64,000 nucleotides of DNA from Streptomyces sp. NBC_01750 (lineage in GTDB: Bacteria > Actinomycetota > Actinomycetes > Streptomycetales > Streptomycetaceae): NCBI RefSeq assembly GCF_035918095.1, contig NZ_CP109137.1, positions 6,326,001-6,390,000 of the forward strand, read 5' to 3'. A program made the position numbers and the translations under genes. Below, one piece after another: positions 1-8,004 of the stretch (position 1 is its first letter; every line of letters begins with the position of its first letter). The notes under the pieces are model-generated. The model was not told where the DNA came from, did not search any database, and saw nothing but the letters and a program-made list of their open reading frames with translations.

Positions 1-3000
1 TTCTGCTGGCGACCCTGCTGAATGCCCCGTCGGAGATTGGTCAGCCGGCCGCGTACGTCATCGGGAGCACGCGAAACCTGCGGACCGGCCTGGTGGCTCT
101 GCTCCTGCGCGGTCCCGGGCACCAGGTTGGCGCGCGGGACCCGACGGGGCAGACCGGAGGTGGTGACGCCGCCCGCCGCGGGCTTTCTGACCCGCTCGGC
201 CTGGCGTACCAACTCGTCATTGGGTGAGGTGCGCCAGGCGGCACCACTCGTGTTGGGCGCGTTGCCCGGGGTCACCGGGGTCGGCGCCGGGGTGCGCTGC
301 GGCATCGGCGGAACGGGTCGCTCCGTCGGCTGCGGCGGGACGGCCGGAGCCTGCGGCTGCTCGGCGGGCTGACCGCTCTGCGGGCCGTGGAACCAGTTCG
401 TCTCGAGGGTGTCGTAGAGCGGCGTACGGCCGTCGCCGGGACCGGCCGGCGGCAGTGCCTCCGGCTGGGGCTGCGGCGGCAGTGCGTTGTGCGCCGGACG
501 CGGTGTTCCGTAGTCGGCGGTGTCCCGTCCGCCGCGCCGACGCGGGGCGGGGGAGGGAGCCGGCGGCTGCGGGGCGCCCATGTCCGGACGGGCGTACTGG
601 CCCGTGGACGAGGAGTCCTGGGCACCGAACACATCGGGACGTACGAACTGCCCGGTGGAACCGGCACCGGAGCCTGCGCCCCGGTCACCGCCGCGCGGCG
701 GCGGCCCGTTGAAGTCGGGCCGCGGGAACTCGGCCGTGGAGCCGGCACCGCGGGTGGATTCGTTGTCCTCGTGGCCGCGCGGCGCGTCCACGGACGGACG
801 CTGCTGCGGGGCGGCCTGCTGCTCGTTGCCCCAGCTGGTGGTCTGCGGCCGCTGCGGCCGCTGCGGTTCTTCCCGGCGGTGCGAGGGGCTGCCACCGGGC
901 AGTTCGGCGCGCGGGCCGCCGGAGGGCGGCAGCTGACGGCCGCGGTCGCCCGCGCCCGGAGTACCCTGCTGGAAGCCGTTCTGGCGTGTCTCGTTGCGCA
1001 CCGGAGGGTTCTGCGCAGCGCGGCCCCCGCCCGAGCCGAAGGCGCCGGCGAGACCGCCGCCCTGACCCTGGCTCTGACCGCCCTGCGGGCCGTTGCCCTG
1101 GCGGGGCGGCAGCGCGGCACGCGGAGTCCCGCCCGCACCGACCTGGCCGCGCGGCGCACCGGTGCCGAGCCGGCCGCCGGCCGGAGCACCGCCGGCCGGA
1201 GCACCGCCGAGACCGGGACGGCTGCCGCCGCCGTTCGCACCGGAACCGCCGGCCGGACGGCCGCCGAGTCCCGCGGCGCCGGAAGCCTGGCCGCCCGCAC
1301 CGGGCATGTTCGGCGCCTTCTTGCCGCCGTGGGCGACATCGACGGGCAGCATGACCAGCGCGGTCGTACCGCCGGAGTCGGAGGGACGCAGCTGGATACG
1401 GATGCCGTGCCGCAGGGACAGCCGGCCGACCACGAACAGACCCATCCGTCGCGACACCGAGACGTCCACGGTGGGCGGCGAGGCGAGTCGCTCGTTGATC
1501 GCCGCGAGGTCCTCGGGGGAGAGGCCGATACCGGTGTCGTGGATCTCGACGAGTACACGCCCGTCGGGCAGCGCGTGACCGGTGACGCGGACCTTGGTCT
1601 GCGGCGAGGAGAAGGAGGTCGCGTTCTCGAGCAGCTCGGCGAGGAGGTGCACAAGGTCGTTGACGACACGTCCCGCGACCTCGGTCGTGGGGACCGAGGC
1701 GAGTTCGATGCGCTCGTACTGCTCCACCTCGGAGGCGGCGGCACGGAGCACGTCGACCAGCGGAACCGGCCGGGTCCACCGGCGGCCCGGCTCCTCGCCC
1801 GCGAGGACGAGGAGGTTTTCGCCGTTCCGGCGCATACGGGTCGCGAGGTGGTCCAGCTTGAAGAGCGAGGAGAGCTGGTCCGGGTCGGCCTCGCGGGACT
1901 CCAGCTCGGAGATGAGCGAGAGCTGACGCTGGATAAGACCCTGGCTGCGGCGCGAGAGGTTGGTGAACATCGCGTTGACGTTGCCTCGCAGCAGCGCCTG
2001 CTCGGCGGCGAGACGGACCGCCTCGCGGTGCACGTCGTCGAAGGCCGCGGCCACCTGGCCGATCTCGTCCCTGGAGTGCACACCGACGGATTCCACCGAG
2101 GTGTCGACGTCCTGCGGGTCGGCCTCGGAGAGCTGCTTGACCAGCTCGGGCAGCCGGTCCTGGGCGACCTTGGTTGCGGTGTCCTGGAGCCTGCGCAGTG
2201 AGCGGATCATGGAGCGGGCCACGACGAAGGCGCCGACGAGTGAGACGCCGAGGACGACGAGGATGAGCGCACCGTTGATGATCGCGTCGCGCTGCGACTC
2301 CTGGCGCAGCTCGCGCGCCTTGGCCTCCATCTGGCCGAGCAGCGTGGCCTCGATGGTGCTCATCGCCCTGATGCGGACCGAGTAGTCGTCGGTCCAGTCC
2401 AGGTGGGAGCGCTTGGGCTGGGTGGCCAGACCGCCCTTGGTGTCGAGCACGCGCTTGGCGTAGAGCTCGGACGCCTTGATCGTGGGGTTGCCGTTCTCCA
2501 GCGGGTCGGTCAGTTCATCGGCGTTGCCGCCGGTGGACTCGTAGATCGCCCTGAAGGCCTTGAGCTCCGTATTGCCGTTCTCCAGGTTGGCCTGGCCGTA
2601 GAGCCGGTCGGGCTCGCTCAGGCCCGGCGCCTTCGCGTCGTCACCGCCCGGGAGAGCCGCGGCGATGATCGCGCGCTGGATGGAGGCGTACTCCTTGGCG
2701 GAGGAGAAGGCCGCCAGGGCACGCGTCCTCTTGATCATCTCCGGGTTGCTGGTGGCCTGGGCCATGTCCTGGGAGAGGCTCAGCAGCGACTGGATCAGCC
2801 GGCTGTAGGCCTCGACGGTCTGGGAGTGCGGGGCGTTCGCCGAGTAGGCGGTCTCGCGGATCTTGGTGAGCCCGTGGACCTGGACGGCTATCTGGTTCGC
2901 GTTGGCGCGGATGCTCTCCAGCGCCTCGTCGTTGTCCGTGTTGGGGATGTCCCGGGTGGTCTCGAGGAAGGAGTTCCTGGCCCGGTCGGTCGCCGCTCGC

Positions 3001-3476
3001 GGTTCCGAGACCTTGAAGTCGGCGACGCTCGCGCCGTTGGCCAGCGGGCCCGCCGACAGGTCCCGCTCCGCCTGGAGCTTCTCCGCCAGCGCGGTCGCCT
3101 GCTTGGTCATGTCCGTGAGCAGCTGCATGTGCTCCAGCTGCTTCATATCGTCCATGGACTCGTTGATACGGAGTCCGCCCAGAGTGGTCGCTGCGACGAC
3201 CGGCAGGGTGAGCAGGGACACCAGACGCGTGCTGATGCGCCAGTTGCGCAGAGCTATTCGCGAACCGGTGTCCGTGGGGCCCTTGGATTTCAGCGGGGGC
3301 TTGGGCCCGTCGCCGCCCGGTGCGGCCACGCCGGGACGCGCGGCACGGCCACCGCTGTCGCCGGGCGCTGCCGATCCCTGGTTTTGGGTGTGCTGGGGCG
3401 AGGAACCGCGGTCGGTCCCGCCACGCGGCTCCTGTTCCGCCGCAGCGCTGCCATCCCTCTTGAAACGTCCCTGCAC
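1..3476 (-). CDS. cvnA1: Conservon-type nitrate/nitrite-sensing histidine kinase (3' end outside window)
   Basis: Membrane sensor kinase cut by the left edge: 1158 codons are visible with no stop. In order: a basic, low-complexity N-terminus; a membrane segment near residues 80-100; a helical extracytoplasmic sensor region of the nitrate/nitrite-sensing kind; a second membrane segment near 398-422; a HAMP-like linker; and a HATPase domain with an N-box (ELLENAT, about residue 615) and a G1 box (DTGIGL, about 645). From about residue 715 the chain is Gly/Pro/Gln/Arg-rich and probably disordered. In Streptomyces such kinases head conservon operons with a roadblock protein, a DUF742 protein and a small GTPase; those genes would lie left of the window. 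The cvnA1 name rests on family and neighbourhood (small gene, FAH hydrolase and gltX next door). The GTG start has AGAGG about 11 nt upstream, but the frame stays open further upstream. Confidence 0.88.
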   Translation of the reverse strand, partial: MQGRFKRDGSAAAEQEPRGGTDRGSSPQHTQNQGSAAPGDSGGRAARPGVAAPGGDGPKPPLKSKGPTDTGSRIALRNWRISTRLVSLLTLPVVAATTLGGLRINESMDDMKQLEHMQLLTDMTKQATALAEKLQAERDLSAGPLANGASVADFKVSEPRAATDRARNSFLETTRDIPNTDNDEALESIRANANQIAVQVHGLTKIRETAYSANAPHSQTVEAYSRLIQSLLSLSQDMAQATSNPEMIKRTRALAAFSSAKEYASIQRAIIAAALPGGDDAKAPGLSEPDRLYGQANLENGNTELKAFRAIYESTGGNADELTDPLENGNPTIKASELYAKRVLDTKGGLATQPKRSHLDWTDDYSVRIRAMSTIEATLLGQMEAKARELRQESQRDAIINGALILVVLGVSLVGAFVVARSMIRSLRRLQDTATKVAQDRLPELVKQLSEADPQDVDTSVESVGVHSRDEIGQVAAAFDDVHREAVRLAAEQALLRGNVNAMFTNLSRRSQGLIQRQLSLISELESREADPDQLSSLFKLDHLATRMRRNGENLLVLAGEEPGRRWTRPVPLVDVLRAAASEVEQYERIELASVPTTEVAGRVVNDLVHLLAELLENATSFSSPQTKVRVTGHALPDGRVLVEIHDTGIGLSPEDLAAINERLASPPTVDVSVSRRMGLFVVGRLSLRHGIRIQLRPSDSGGTTALVMLPVDVAHGGKKAPNMPGAGGQASGAAGLGGRPAGGSGANGGGSRPGLGGAPAGGAPAGGRLGTGAPRGQVGAGGTPRAALPPRQGNGPQGGQSQGQGGGLAGAFGSGGGRAAQNPPVRNETRQNGFQQGTPGAGDRGRQLPPSGGPRAELPGGSPSHRREEPQRPQRPQTTSWGNEQQAAPQQRPSVDAPRGHEDNESTRGAGSTAEFPRPDFNGPPPRGGDRGAGSGAGSTGQFVRPDVFGAQDSSSTGQYARPDMGAPQPPAPSPAPRRRGGRDTADYGTPRPAHNALPPQPQPEALPPAGPGDGRTPLYDTLETNWFHGPQSGQPAEQPQAPAVPPQPTERPVPPMPQRTPAPTPVTPGNAPNTSGAAWRTSPNDELVRQAERVRKPAAGGVTTSGLPRRVPRANLVPGTAQEQSHQAGPQVSRAPDDVRGRLTNLRRGIQQGRQQ

Positions 3477-4056
3477 TAGCGTCGCAACCTCTGGACCAGG
3501 CGTCCCTCCGGGTGAACGGCGGGACGGTGTCGGCGTCGTGGGGCGAAGAACGCGCCCCAGTGGTGGTCGTCAGTGACCGGCGCTGCTCCCCCTTCTCCGC
3601 CGCCACTCGGCGCTGCGTTGCGCCCTTTGCGCGCCGGCCTGAAACCGCGGCGGTGCGTGGAATTCCAGCACAGAGCGGGATCTCCAACAAGGGCCGCGTA
3701 CCGGGCTGTGACCTGCGTGACACGGTGTAAGCGTTACGTCACAAGACGTAGAAGGAGTTCGCGGAGGAAACGGACTTTTCCTTACGAGTCACTGGGGGTC
3801 GAGGGTGTCCCAGTCGCCATGATCAGGAGCGGAATGATTGCTTCAATGGTGCAATGTCCGTTTCCTTGAAAGTGATTGACCGTCTGGAATGACCGAATTG
3901 CCCGTCAATTCGTGAGCAAACTCACACGTAGATCGCTGAGTCTTCGGGGCTTTCACGGGGAACTGGATGTTTAGCCTGGCGCTTTACAGGGATGGGCATT
4001 CCGTCAACCGGCGCTCACCGAGGCGCCCCGCACCCGGACAAGGTCTGAAACAACAG
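3477..4056. other. Intergenic region between the sensor kinase and a small peptide gene
   Basis: About 580 nt between divergent genes, so both promoters should lie here. From about 3730 to 3990 it is clearly richer in A/T than the surroundings, as expected of regulatory DNA. A short inverted repeat (GTGAG-CAAA-CTCAC, 3912-3925) is visible. A frame opens at ATG 3967 behind GGGGA and runs into the small peptide gene, but its third-position GC is low until 4057, so I treat 3967-4056 as probable leader. No other coding signal is convincing. Confidence 0.5.
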
Positions 4057-4227
4057 ATGAAGACGATGATGTTCCGCAACATAGCCAACCCCCGGCGTAC
4101 CACGCTGGCGCACCTCGAGGACGCCGACGCACTGCAGACGCCGGAGCAGCCGGAGCACACGCTGGATCTTCCCACGCAGACGGCCAACCCGCGCCGCACG
4201 ATCCTGATGGACGCCCCCGCCCAGTAA
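4057..4227 (+). CDS. Small peptide with duplicated ANPRRT motif, function unknown
   Basis: Predicted 56-residue protein. The motif ANPRRT followed by a hydrophobic pair occurs twice: near residues 10-17 (ANPRRTTL) and near residues 43-50 (ANPRRTIL). Between them lies an acidic, Pro/Gln/Glu-rich linker. Third-position GC rises sharply at 4057, which favours this ATG; a weak AAGGT lies about 12 nt upstream. An in-frame ATG at 3967 has a better ribosome site (GGGGA) but would add 30 codons with poor codon usage. No signal peptide, membrane span or known domain is visible. It sits 83 nt upstream of the FAH-family gene on the same strand. The repeated motif suggests either a peptide with two recognition sites or a small regulatory protein; I do not recognise it. 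Confidence 0.6.
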   Translation: MKTMMFRNIANPRRTTLAHLEDADALQTPEQPEHTLDLPTQTANPRRTILMDAPAQ

Positions 4228-4310
4228 TACGCGAGGCGGTGCCCGCACCCGCGTTAGCCTGGAGCGTCAGACTCCAGCCAGCGCAATCAGCAGAGGGGCA
4301 CCCGCATCCC

Positions 4311-5111
4311 GTGCGCATCGCCAGGTTCTCCATCGACGGCAATGTCGCCTTCGGCGCGGTCGAGGGCGAAGGAACCATCAACCAAGGTGACCTCGTCCTC
4401 GACATCATCAAGGGCATCCCGTTCGCCGACTTCGAGCTCTCCGGTACGAAGGTCCCGCTGACTCCGCAGTCAAAGGACAGGGTCCGGCTGCTGCCGCCCG
4501 TGCTCCCCAGCAAGGTCGTGGCCTTCGGCCGCAACTACGCGGAGCACGCGGCGGAGCTCGGCAACGAGGTCCCCGACTCGCCGTTCGCCTTCTTCAAGCC
4601 GTCCACCTCGGTGATCGGTTCCGGCGACCCGATCGCGTACCCCTCCTTCTCGCAGGAACTGCACCACGAGGCCGAACTGGCCGTGGTCATCGGCCGGATG
4701 TGCCGCGAAGTCCCGCGCGAACGCGTCAAGGACGTGATCCTCGGCTACACGTGCGCCAATGACGTCACCGCGCGCGACGTCCAGCGGCGCGAGAAGCAGT
4801 GGGCCAGGGCCAAGGGCTTCGACAGCGCCTGCCCGCTCGGCCCCTGGGTGGAGACCGACCTCGACCCGAGCGACCTGGCGATCCAGTGCACGGTCAACGG
4901 GGAGCAGCGCCAGCTCGGCCGTACGAGCCAGATGATCCACTCCATCGAGGATCTGATCGTCAACATCTCCGAGGCGATGACGCTGCTCCCCGGCGACGTC
5001 GTCCTCACGGGCACCCCGGCAGGGGTCGGCCCGCTCAACGTCGGCGACGAGGTCGCCGTCACCATTCAAGGCATCGGCACTCTCACCAACAAGGTGATCA
5101 AGCGTGGCTAA
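4311..5111 (+). CDS. Fumarylacetoacetate hydrolase family protein
   Basis: Protein of 266 residues from GTG 4311, behind AGAGGGG at 4292-4298. It has the FAH C-terminal fold: the metal-binding pattern HHEAELAVVIG supplies the paired acidic ligands, and CANDVTARD supplies the third. The GTPAGVGPL segment near the C-terminus is also typical. The family covers fumarylpyruvate and acylpyruvate hydrolases, 2-hydroxyhepta-2,4-diene-1,7-dioate isomerases and oxaloacetate decarboxylases, and the sequence does not let me choose among them. Its last codons overlap the gltX start by 8 nt, so the two are probably co-translated. That looks like operon economy rather than a shared pathway. Confidence 0.9.
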   Translation: MRIARFSIDGNVAFGAVEGEGTINQGDLVLDIIKGIPFADFELSGTKVPLTPQSKDRVRLLPPVLPSKVVAFGRNYAEHAAELGNEVPDSPFAFFKPSTSVIGSGDPIAYPSFSQELHHEAELAVVIGRMCREVPRERVKDVILGYTCANDVTARDVQRREKQWARAKGFDSACPLGPWVETDLDPSDLAIQCTVNGEQRQLGRTSQMIHSIEDLIVNISEAMTLLPGDVVLTGTPAGVGPLNVGDEVAVTIQGIGTLTNKVIKRG

Positions 5112-6579
5112 CGGACCCGTCCGCGTACGTTTCTGTCCCTCCCCGACCGGCAACCCCCATGTGGGTCTGGTCCGCACAGCCCTGTTCAACTGGGCGTTCG
5201 CCCGGCACCACGGCGGCACCATGGTCTTCCGCATCGAGGACACCGACGCGGCCCGCGACTCCGAGGAGTCGTACAACCAGCTGCTCGACTCGATGCGCTG
5301 GCTCGGTCTGGACTGGGACGAGGGCCCCGAGATCGGCGGCCCGCACCCGCCGTACCGCCAGTCGCAGCGGATGGACATCTACCAGGACGTCGCCGAGAAG
5401 CTCCTTGCCGGCGGTTACGCGTACCACTGCTACTGCACGGCCCTTGAGCTCGAGGCCCGCCGCGACGCCGCCCGCGCGGCCGGCAAGCCCTCCGGTTACG
5501 ACGGCAAGTGCCGCGACCTGACCGCCGAGCAGAAGGCGGCGTACGAGGCCGAGGGCCGCACCTCCATCGTCCGCTTCCGGATGCCCGACGAGCCGATCAC
5601 CTTCACGGACCTGGTCCGCGGCGAGCTCACCTTCACTCCGGACAACGTTCCGGACTACGGCATCGTCCGTGCCAACGGCGCCCCGCTCTACACGCTGGTC
5701 AACCCGGTCGACGATGCGCTGATGGAGATCACCCACGTGCTGCGCGGCGAGGACCTGCTGTCCTCCACTCCGCGCCAGATCGCGCTCTACAAGGCGCTGA
5801 TCGAGCTGGGCTTCGCCAAGGAGATCCCGGCCTTCGGGCACCTGCCGTACGTGATGGGCGAGGGCAACAAGAAGCTCTCCAAGCGCGACCCGCAGGCATC
5901 CCTGAACCTGTACCGCGAGCGCGGCTTCCTGCCCGAGGGCCTGATCAACTACCTCTCGCTGCTCGGCTGGTCCTTCTCCGCCGACGAGGACATCTTCTCG
6001 GTCGCCGAGCTGGTCGAGAAGTTCGACATCGCGGACGTCAACGCCAACCCGGCCCGCTTCGACCTGAAGAAGGCGGAGGCGATCAACGCCGACCACATCC
6101 GCCGGCTGGATGTGAAGGCCTTCACCGAGGCGTGCGGCCCCTGGCTGCGGGCCCCGCACGCGAACTGGGCGCCGGAGCAGTTCGACCAGGAGGCCTGGGA
6201 GAAGATCGCCCCGTACGCCCAGACCCGGGTGACCGTCCTGTCGGACATCACGGCCAACGTCGACTTCCTCTTCCGGGACGCGCCGGTCGAGGACGAGGCG
6301 TCCTGGGCGAAGGCGATGAAGGAGGGCTCCGACGCCCTGCTCCGTACGGCCCGCGAGAAGCTGGAGTCCGCGGACTGGTCCAGCGCGGAGTCCCTGAAGA
6401 ACGCGGTGCTGGCGGCGGGCGAGGAGCACGGCCTGAAGCTGGGCAAGGCCCAGGCCCCGGTCCGCGTCGCGGTCACCGGCCGCACGGTGGGCCTGCCGCT
6501 CTTCGAGTCCCTGGAGATCCTGGGCAGGGAGAAGACCCTGTCCCGCATTGACGCGGCACTGGCGAAGCTCGCCGCCTAA
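5104..6579 (+). CDS. gltX: Glutamyl-tRNA synthetase
   Basis: Class I aminoacyl-tRNA synthetase of 491 residues, ligating glutamate to tRNA in the cytoplasm. The HIGH-type motif reads HVGL at residues 19-22 (after PSPTGNP), and the KMSKS-type motif reads KLSKRD near residue 258. Length fits bacterial GltX. GTG 5104 lies inside the end of the FAH gene (8-nt overlap). Actinobacteria generally use a non-discriminating GluRS that also charges tRNA-Gln, with GatCAB converting the product; the tRNA-Gln and tRNA-Glu genes directly downstream are both substrates under that scheme. No T-box-like leader is visible. Confidence 0.97.
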   Translation: MANGPVRVRFCPSPTGNPHVGLVRTALFNWAFARHHGGTMVFRIEDTDAARDSEESYNQLLDSMRWLGLDWDEGPEIGGPHPPYRQSQRMDIYQDVAEKLLAGGYAYHCYCTALELEARRDAARAAGKPSGYDGKCRDLTAEQKAAYEAEGRTSIVRFRMPDEPITFTDLVRGELTFTPDNVPDYGIVRANGAPLYTLVNPVDDALMEITHVLRGEDLLSSTPRQIALYKALIELGFAKEIPAFGHLPYVMGEGNKKLSKRDPQASLNLYRERGFLPEGLINYLSLLGWSFSADEDIFSVAELVEKFDIADVNANPARFDLKKAEAINADHIRRLDVKAFTEACGPWLRAPHANWAPEQFDQEAWEKIAPYAQTRVTVLSDITANVDFLFRDAPVEDEASWAKAMKEGSDALLRTAREKLESADWSSAESLKNAVLAAGEEHGLKLGKAQAPVRVAVTGRTVGLPLFESLEILGREKTLSRIDAALAKLAA

Positions 6580-6588
6580 GCTCGTGTC

Positions 6589-7308
6589 ATGCCGATCCGC
6601 GCGGTTCTCTGGGACGTTGACGACACGATCTTCGACTACGCCAGTGCCGACCGCGTCGGCATGCGAAGGCATCTGAAGGCCGAGGGCCTGCCCGACGGAT
6701 ACGACTCCGTGGGGCAGGCCCTCGACTCGTGGCGCGAGATCACCGAGCTGCAGTGGGCCCGGTTCGCCGACGGTGAGACCGACTTCCAGGGGCAGCGCCG
6801 CGACCGCGTCCGGTCCTTTCTCCGTACGGAGCTGAGCGACGCGGACGCGGACGCCTGGTTCGAAGGGCATGTCGCCCACTACGAGGCCGCCTGGTCGCTC
6901 TTCCCCGACACCGTGCCCGTTCTGGACATGCTCGCCGGCGCGTACCGCCACGCCGTCCTGTCGAATTCCAGCATCCACAACCAGGACCGCAAGCTGCGCG
7001 TTCTCGGTGTGAGGGACCGGTTCGAGGCTGTTGTGTGCGCCGTCGAACTCGGGATCTCCAAGCCCGCCGCCGGTGCCTTCCACGCCGCCTGTGACGCGAT
7101 CGGCCTCAAGCCGCACGAGGTGGCGTATGTAGGGGATCATCCCGATATCGACGCTCACGGCGCCGTCGCCGCGGGGCTCACCGGCATCTGGCTCGACCGC
7201 ACGGGCCTCGGCGGGCGCCCCGAGCTCACTCGTATTACCGGTCTCGACCAGCTCCCTGGCCTGCTGCGCGGCGATACCCGTTTTGGAGCGCCGGACACCT
7301 TCGGGTAA
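6589..7308 (+). CDS. HAD-superfamily hydrolase
   Basis: Protein of 239 residues with all HAD landmarks. Motif I is DVDDT, with nucleophile Asp9 and acid/base Asp11. Motif II is SNSS near residue 125. A lysine follows in GISKP, and motif IV is GDHPDIDAHGA. A helical cap separates motifs I and II, as in type-I-cap phosphatases of the haloacid dehalogenase/phosphoglycolate phosphatase group. The natural substrate cannot be read from sequence. It begins 9 nt after the gltX stop and probably shares its transcript, which ends at the hairpin at 7369-7386. Confidence 0.9.
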   Translation: MPIRAVLWDVDDTIFDYASADRVGMRRHLKAEGLPDGYDSVGQALDSWREITELQWARFADGETDFQGQRRDRVRSFLRTELSDADADAWFEGHVAHYEAAWSLFPDTVPVLDMLAGAYRHAVLSNSSIHNQDRKLRVLGVRDRFEAVVCAVELGISKPAAGAFHAACDAIGLKPHEVAYVGDHPDIDAHGAVAAGLTGIWLDRTGLGGRPELTRITGLDQLPGLLRGDTRFGAPDTFG

Positions 7309-7368
7309 TGTTCTTCCTGCGCCGCCCGGGAGGGCCGAGAGGTTCGGCCGGGAAGCGCGAACCAAACA

Positions 7369-7386
7369 AACCCCCTCATGGGGGTT
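7369..7386 (+). terminator. Hairpin after the gltX-HAD transcript
   Basis: Perfect 7-bp stem AACCCCC/GGGGGTT with loop TCAT, followed by TTGAGTTTT. It lies just before the first tRNA gene, so it either ends the protein-coding transcript or separates it from the tRNA transcript. Confidence 0.5.
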
Positions 7387-7395
7387 GAGTTTTGG

Positions 7396-7467
7396 TGGGC
7401 TATGGTGTAATTGGCAGCACGACGGTTTCTGGTTCCGTTAGTCTAGGTTCGAGTCCTGGTAGCCCAG
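7396..7467 (+). tRNA. tRNA-Gln (CTG), copy 1
   Basis: 72-nt cloverleaf. The acceptor arm TGGGCTA pairs with TAGCCCA, with discriminator G. The T-arm carries GGTTCGAGTCC. The anticodon loop TTCTGGT gives CTG, which reads CAG (Gln). CCA is not encoded. First of five clustered tRNA genes. Confidence 0.95.
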
Positions 7468-7488
7468 CGCAGATCTCGTCTGTAACAA

Positions 7489-7561
7489 GCCCCCGTTGTG
7501 TAGCGGCCTAGCACGCTGCCCTCTCAAGGCAGTAGCGCCGGTTCGAATCCGGTCGGGGGTA
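7489..7561 (+). tRNA. tRNA-Glu (CTC), copy 1
   Basis: 73-nt cloverleaf with acceptor GCCCCCG/CGGGGGT and discriminator A. The anticodon loop CTCTCAA gives CTC (GAG, Glu). The T-loop is TTCGAAT. The anticodon stem is CTGCC/GGCAG; the other two Glu copies have CCGCC/GGCGG, a compensated change that supports the fold. Confidence 0.96.
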
Positions 7562-7644
7562 CAGATCCATCCCGTTGATCATCAGGGTTGCACCCGATGA
7601 TCGTGCGGTGACATCACCCGGCTCTGCCGGGTGGGATCGCTAGA
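7562..7644 (+). other. tRNA spacer with two inverted repeats
   Basis: The 83-nt spacer between the first two tRNA-Glu genes holds a perfect 8-bp hairpin (CACCCGGC/GCCGGGTG, 7615-7633, loop TCT) and, upstream of it, a looser GATCATC/GATGATC inverted repeat. There is no T-run, so it could be a processing element, a weak terminator or spacer structure. Confidence 0.4.
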
Positions 7645-7717
7645 GCCCCCGTTGTGTAGCGGCCTAGCACGCCGCCCTCTCAAGGCGGTAGCGCCGGTTC
7701 GAATCCGGTCGGGGGTA
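7645..7717 (+). tRNA. tRNA-Glu (CTC), copy 2
   Basis: 73-nt cloverleaf, as for copy 1 but with anticodon stem CCGCC/GGCGG. Acceptor GCCCCCG/CGGGGGT, anticodon CTC, discriminator A, no encoded CCA. Confidence 0.96.
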
Positions 7718-7730
7718 CTGGTCTAAACCA

Positions 7731-7802
7731 TGGGCTATGGTGTAATTGGCAACACGACGGTTTCTGGTTCCGTTGTTCTAGGTTCGAGTCCTGGTAGCCC
7801 AG
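7731..7802 (+). tRNA. tRNA-Gln (CTG), copy 2
   Basis: 72-nt cloverleaf with the same acceptor and T-arm as copy 1 and anticodon CTG. It differs in the D-loop side (GGCAACAC instead of GGCAGCAC) and in the variable region. Confidence 0.95.
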
Positions 7803-7832
7803 CGCGGTCGAGTGATCGACCTGCAACAGCTA

Positions 7833-7905
7833 GCCCCCGTTGTGTAGCGGCCTAGCACGCCGCCCTCTCAAGGCGGTAGCGCCGGTTCGAATCCGGTCGG
7901 GGGTA
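7833..7905 (+). tRNA. tRNA-Glu (CTC), copy 3
   Basis: 73-nt cloverleaf with the same body as copy 2. Last of the cluster; a strong terminator hairpin begins 7 nt later. Confidence 0.96.
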
Positions 7906-7911
7906 CGCATC

Positions 7912-7946
7912 GAAGAGGCCCTCCGCGTAGAGCGGAGGGCCTCTTC
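7912..7946 (+). terminator. Terminator of the tRNA cluster
   Basis: Perfect 15-bp stem: arms 7912-7926 and 7932-7946, loop GTAGA. It directly follows the last tRNA gene. No long T-tract follows, which is usual in Streptomyces. Confidence 0.85.
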
Positions 7947-8004
7947 GCGTCTGTTGCCTTCCGCTGCCTTCCTCCTGTGGCGGCGGCGGCGCGATACTCC
8001 GCGT

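Noticed and set aside
272..2201. Long open frames on both strands within the kinase tail and body
   Set aside because: Shadows of the conservon kinase frame. Their composition is Arg/Pro-rich and lacks any motif.
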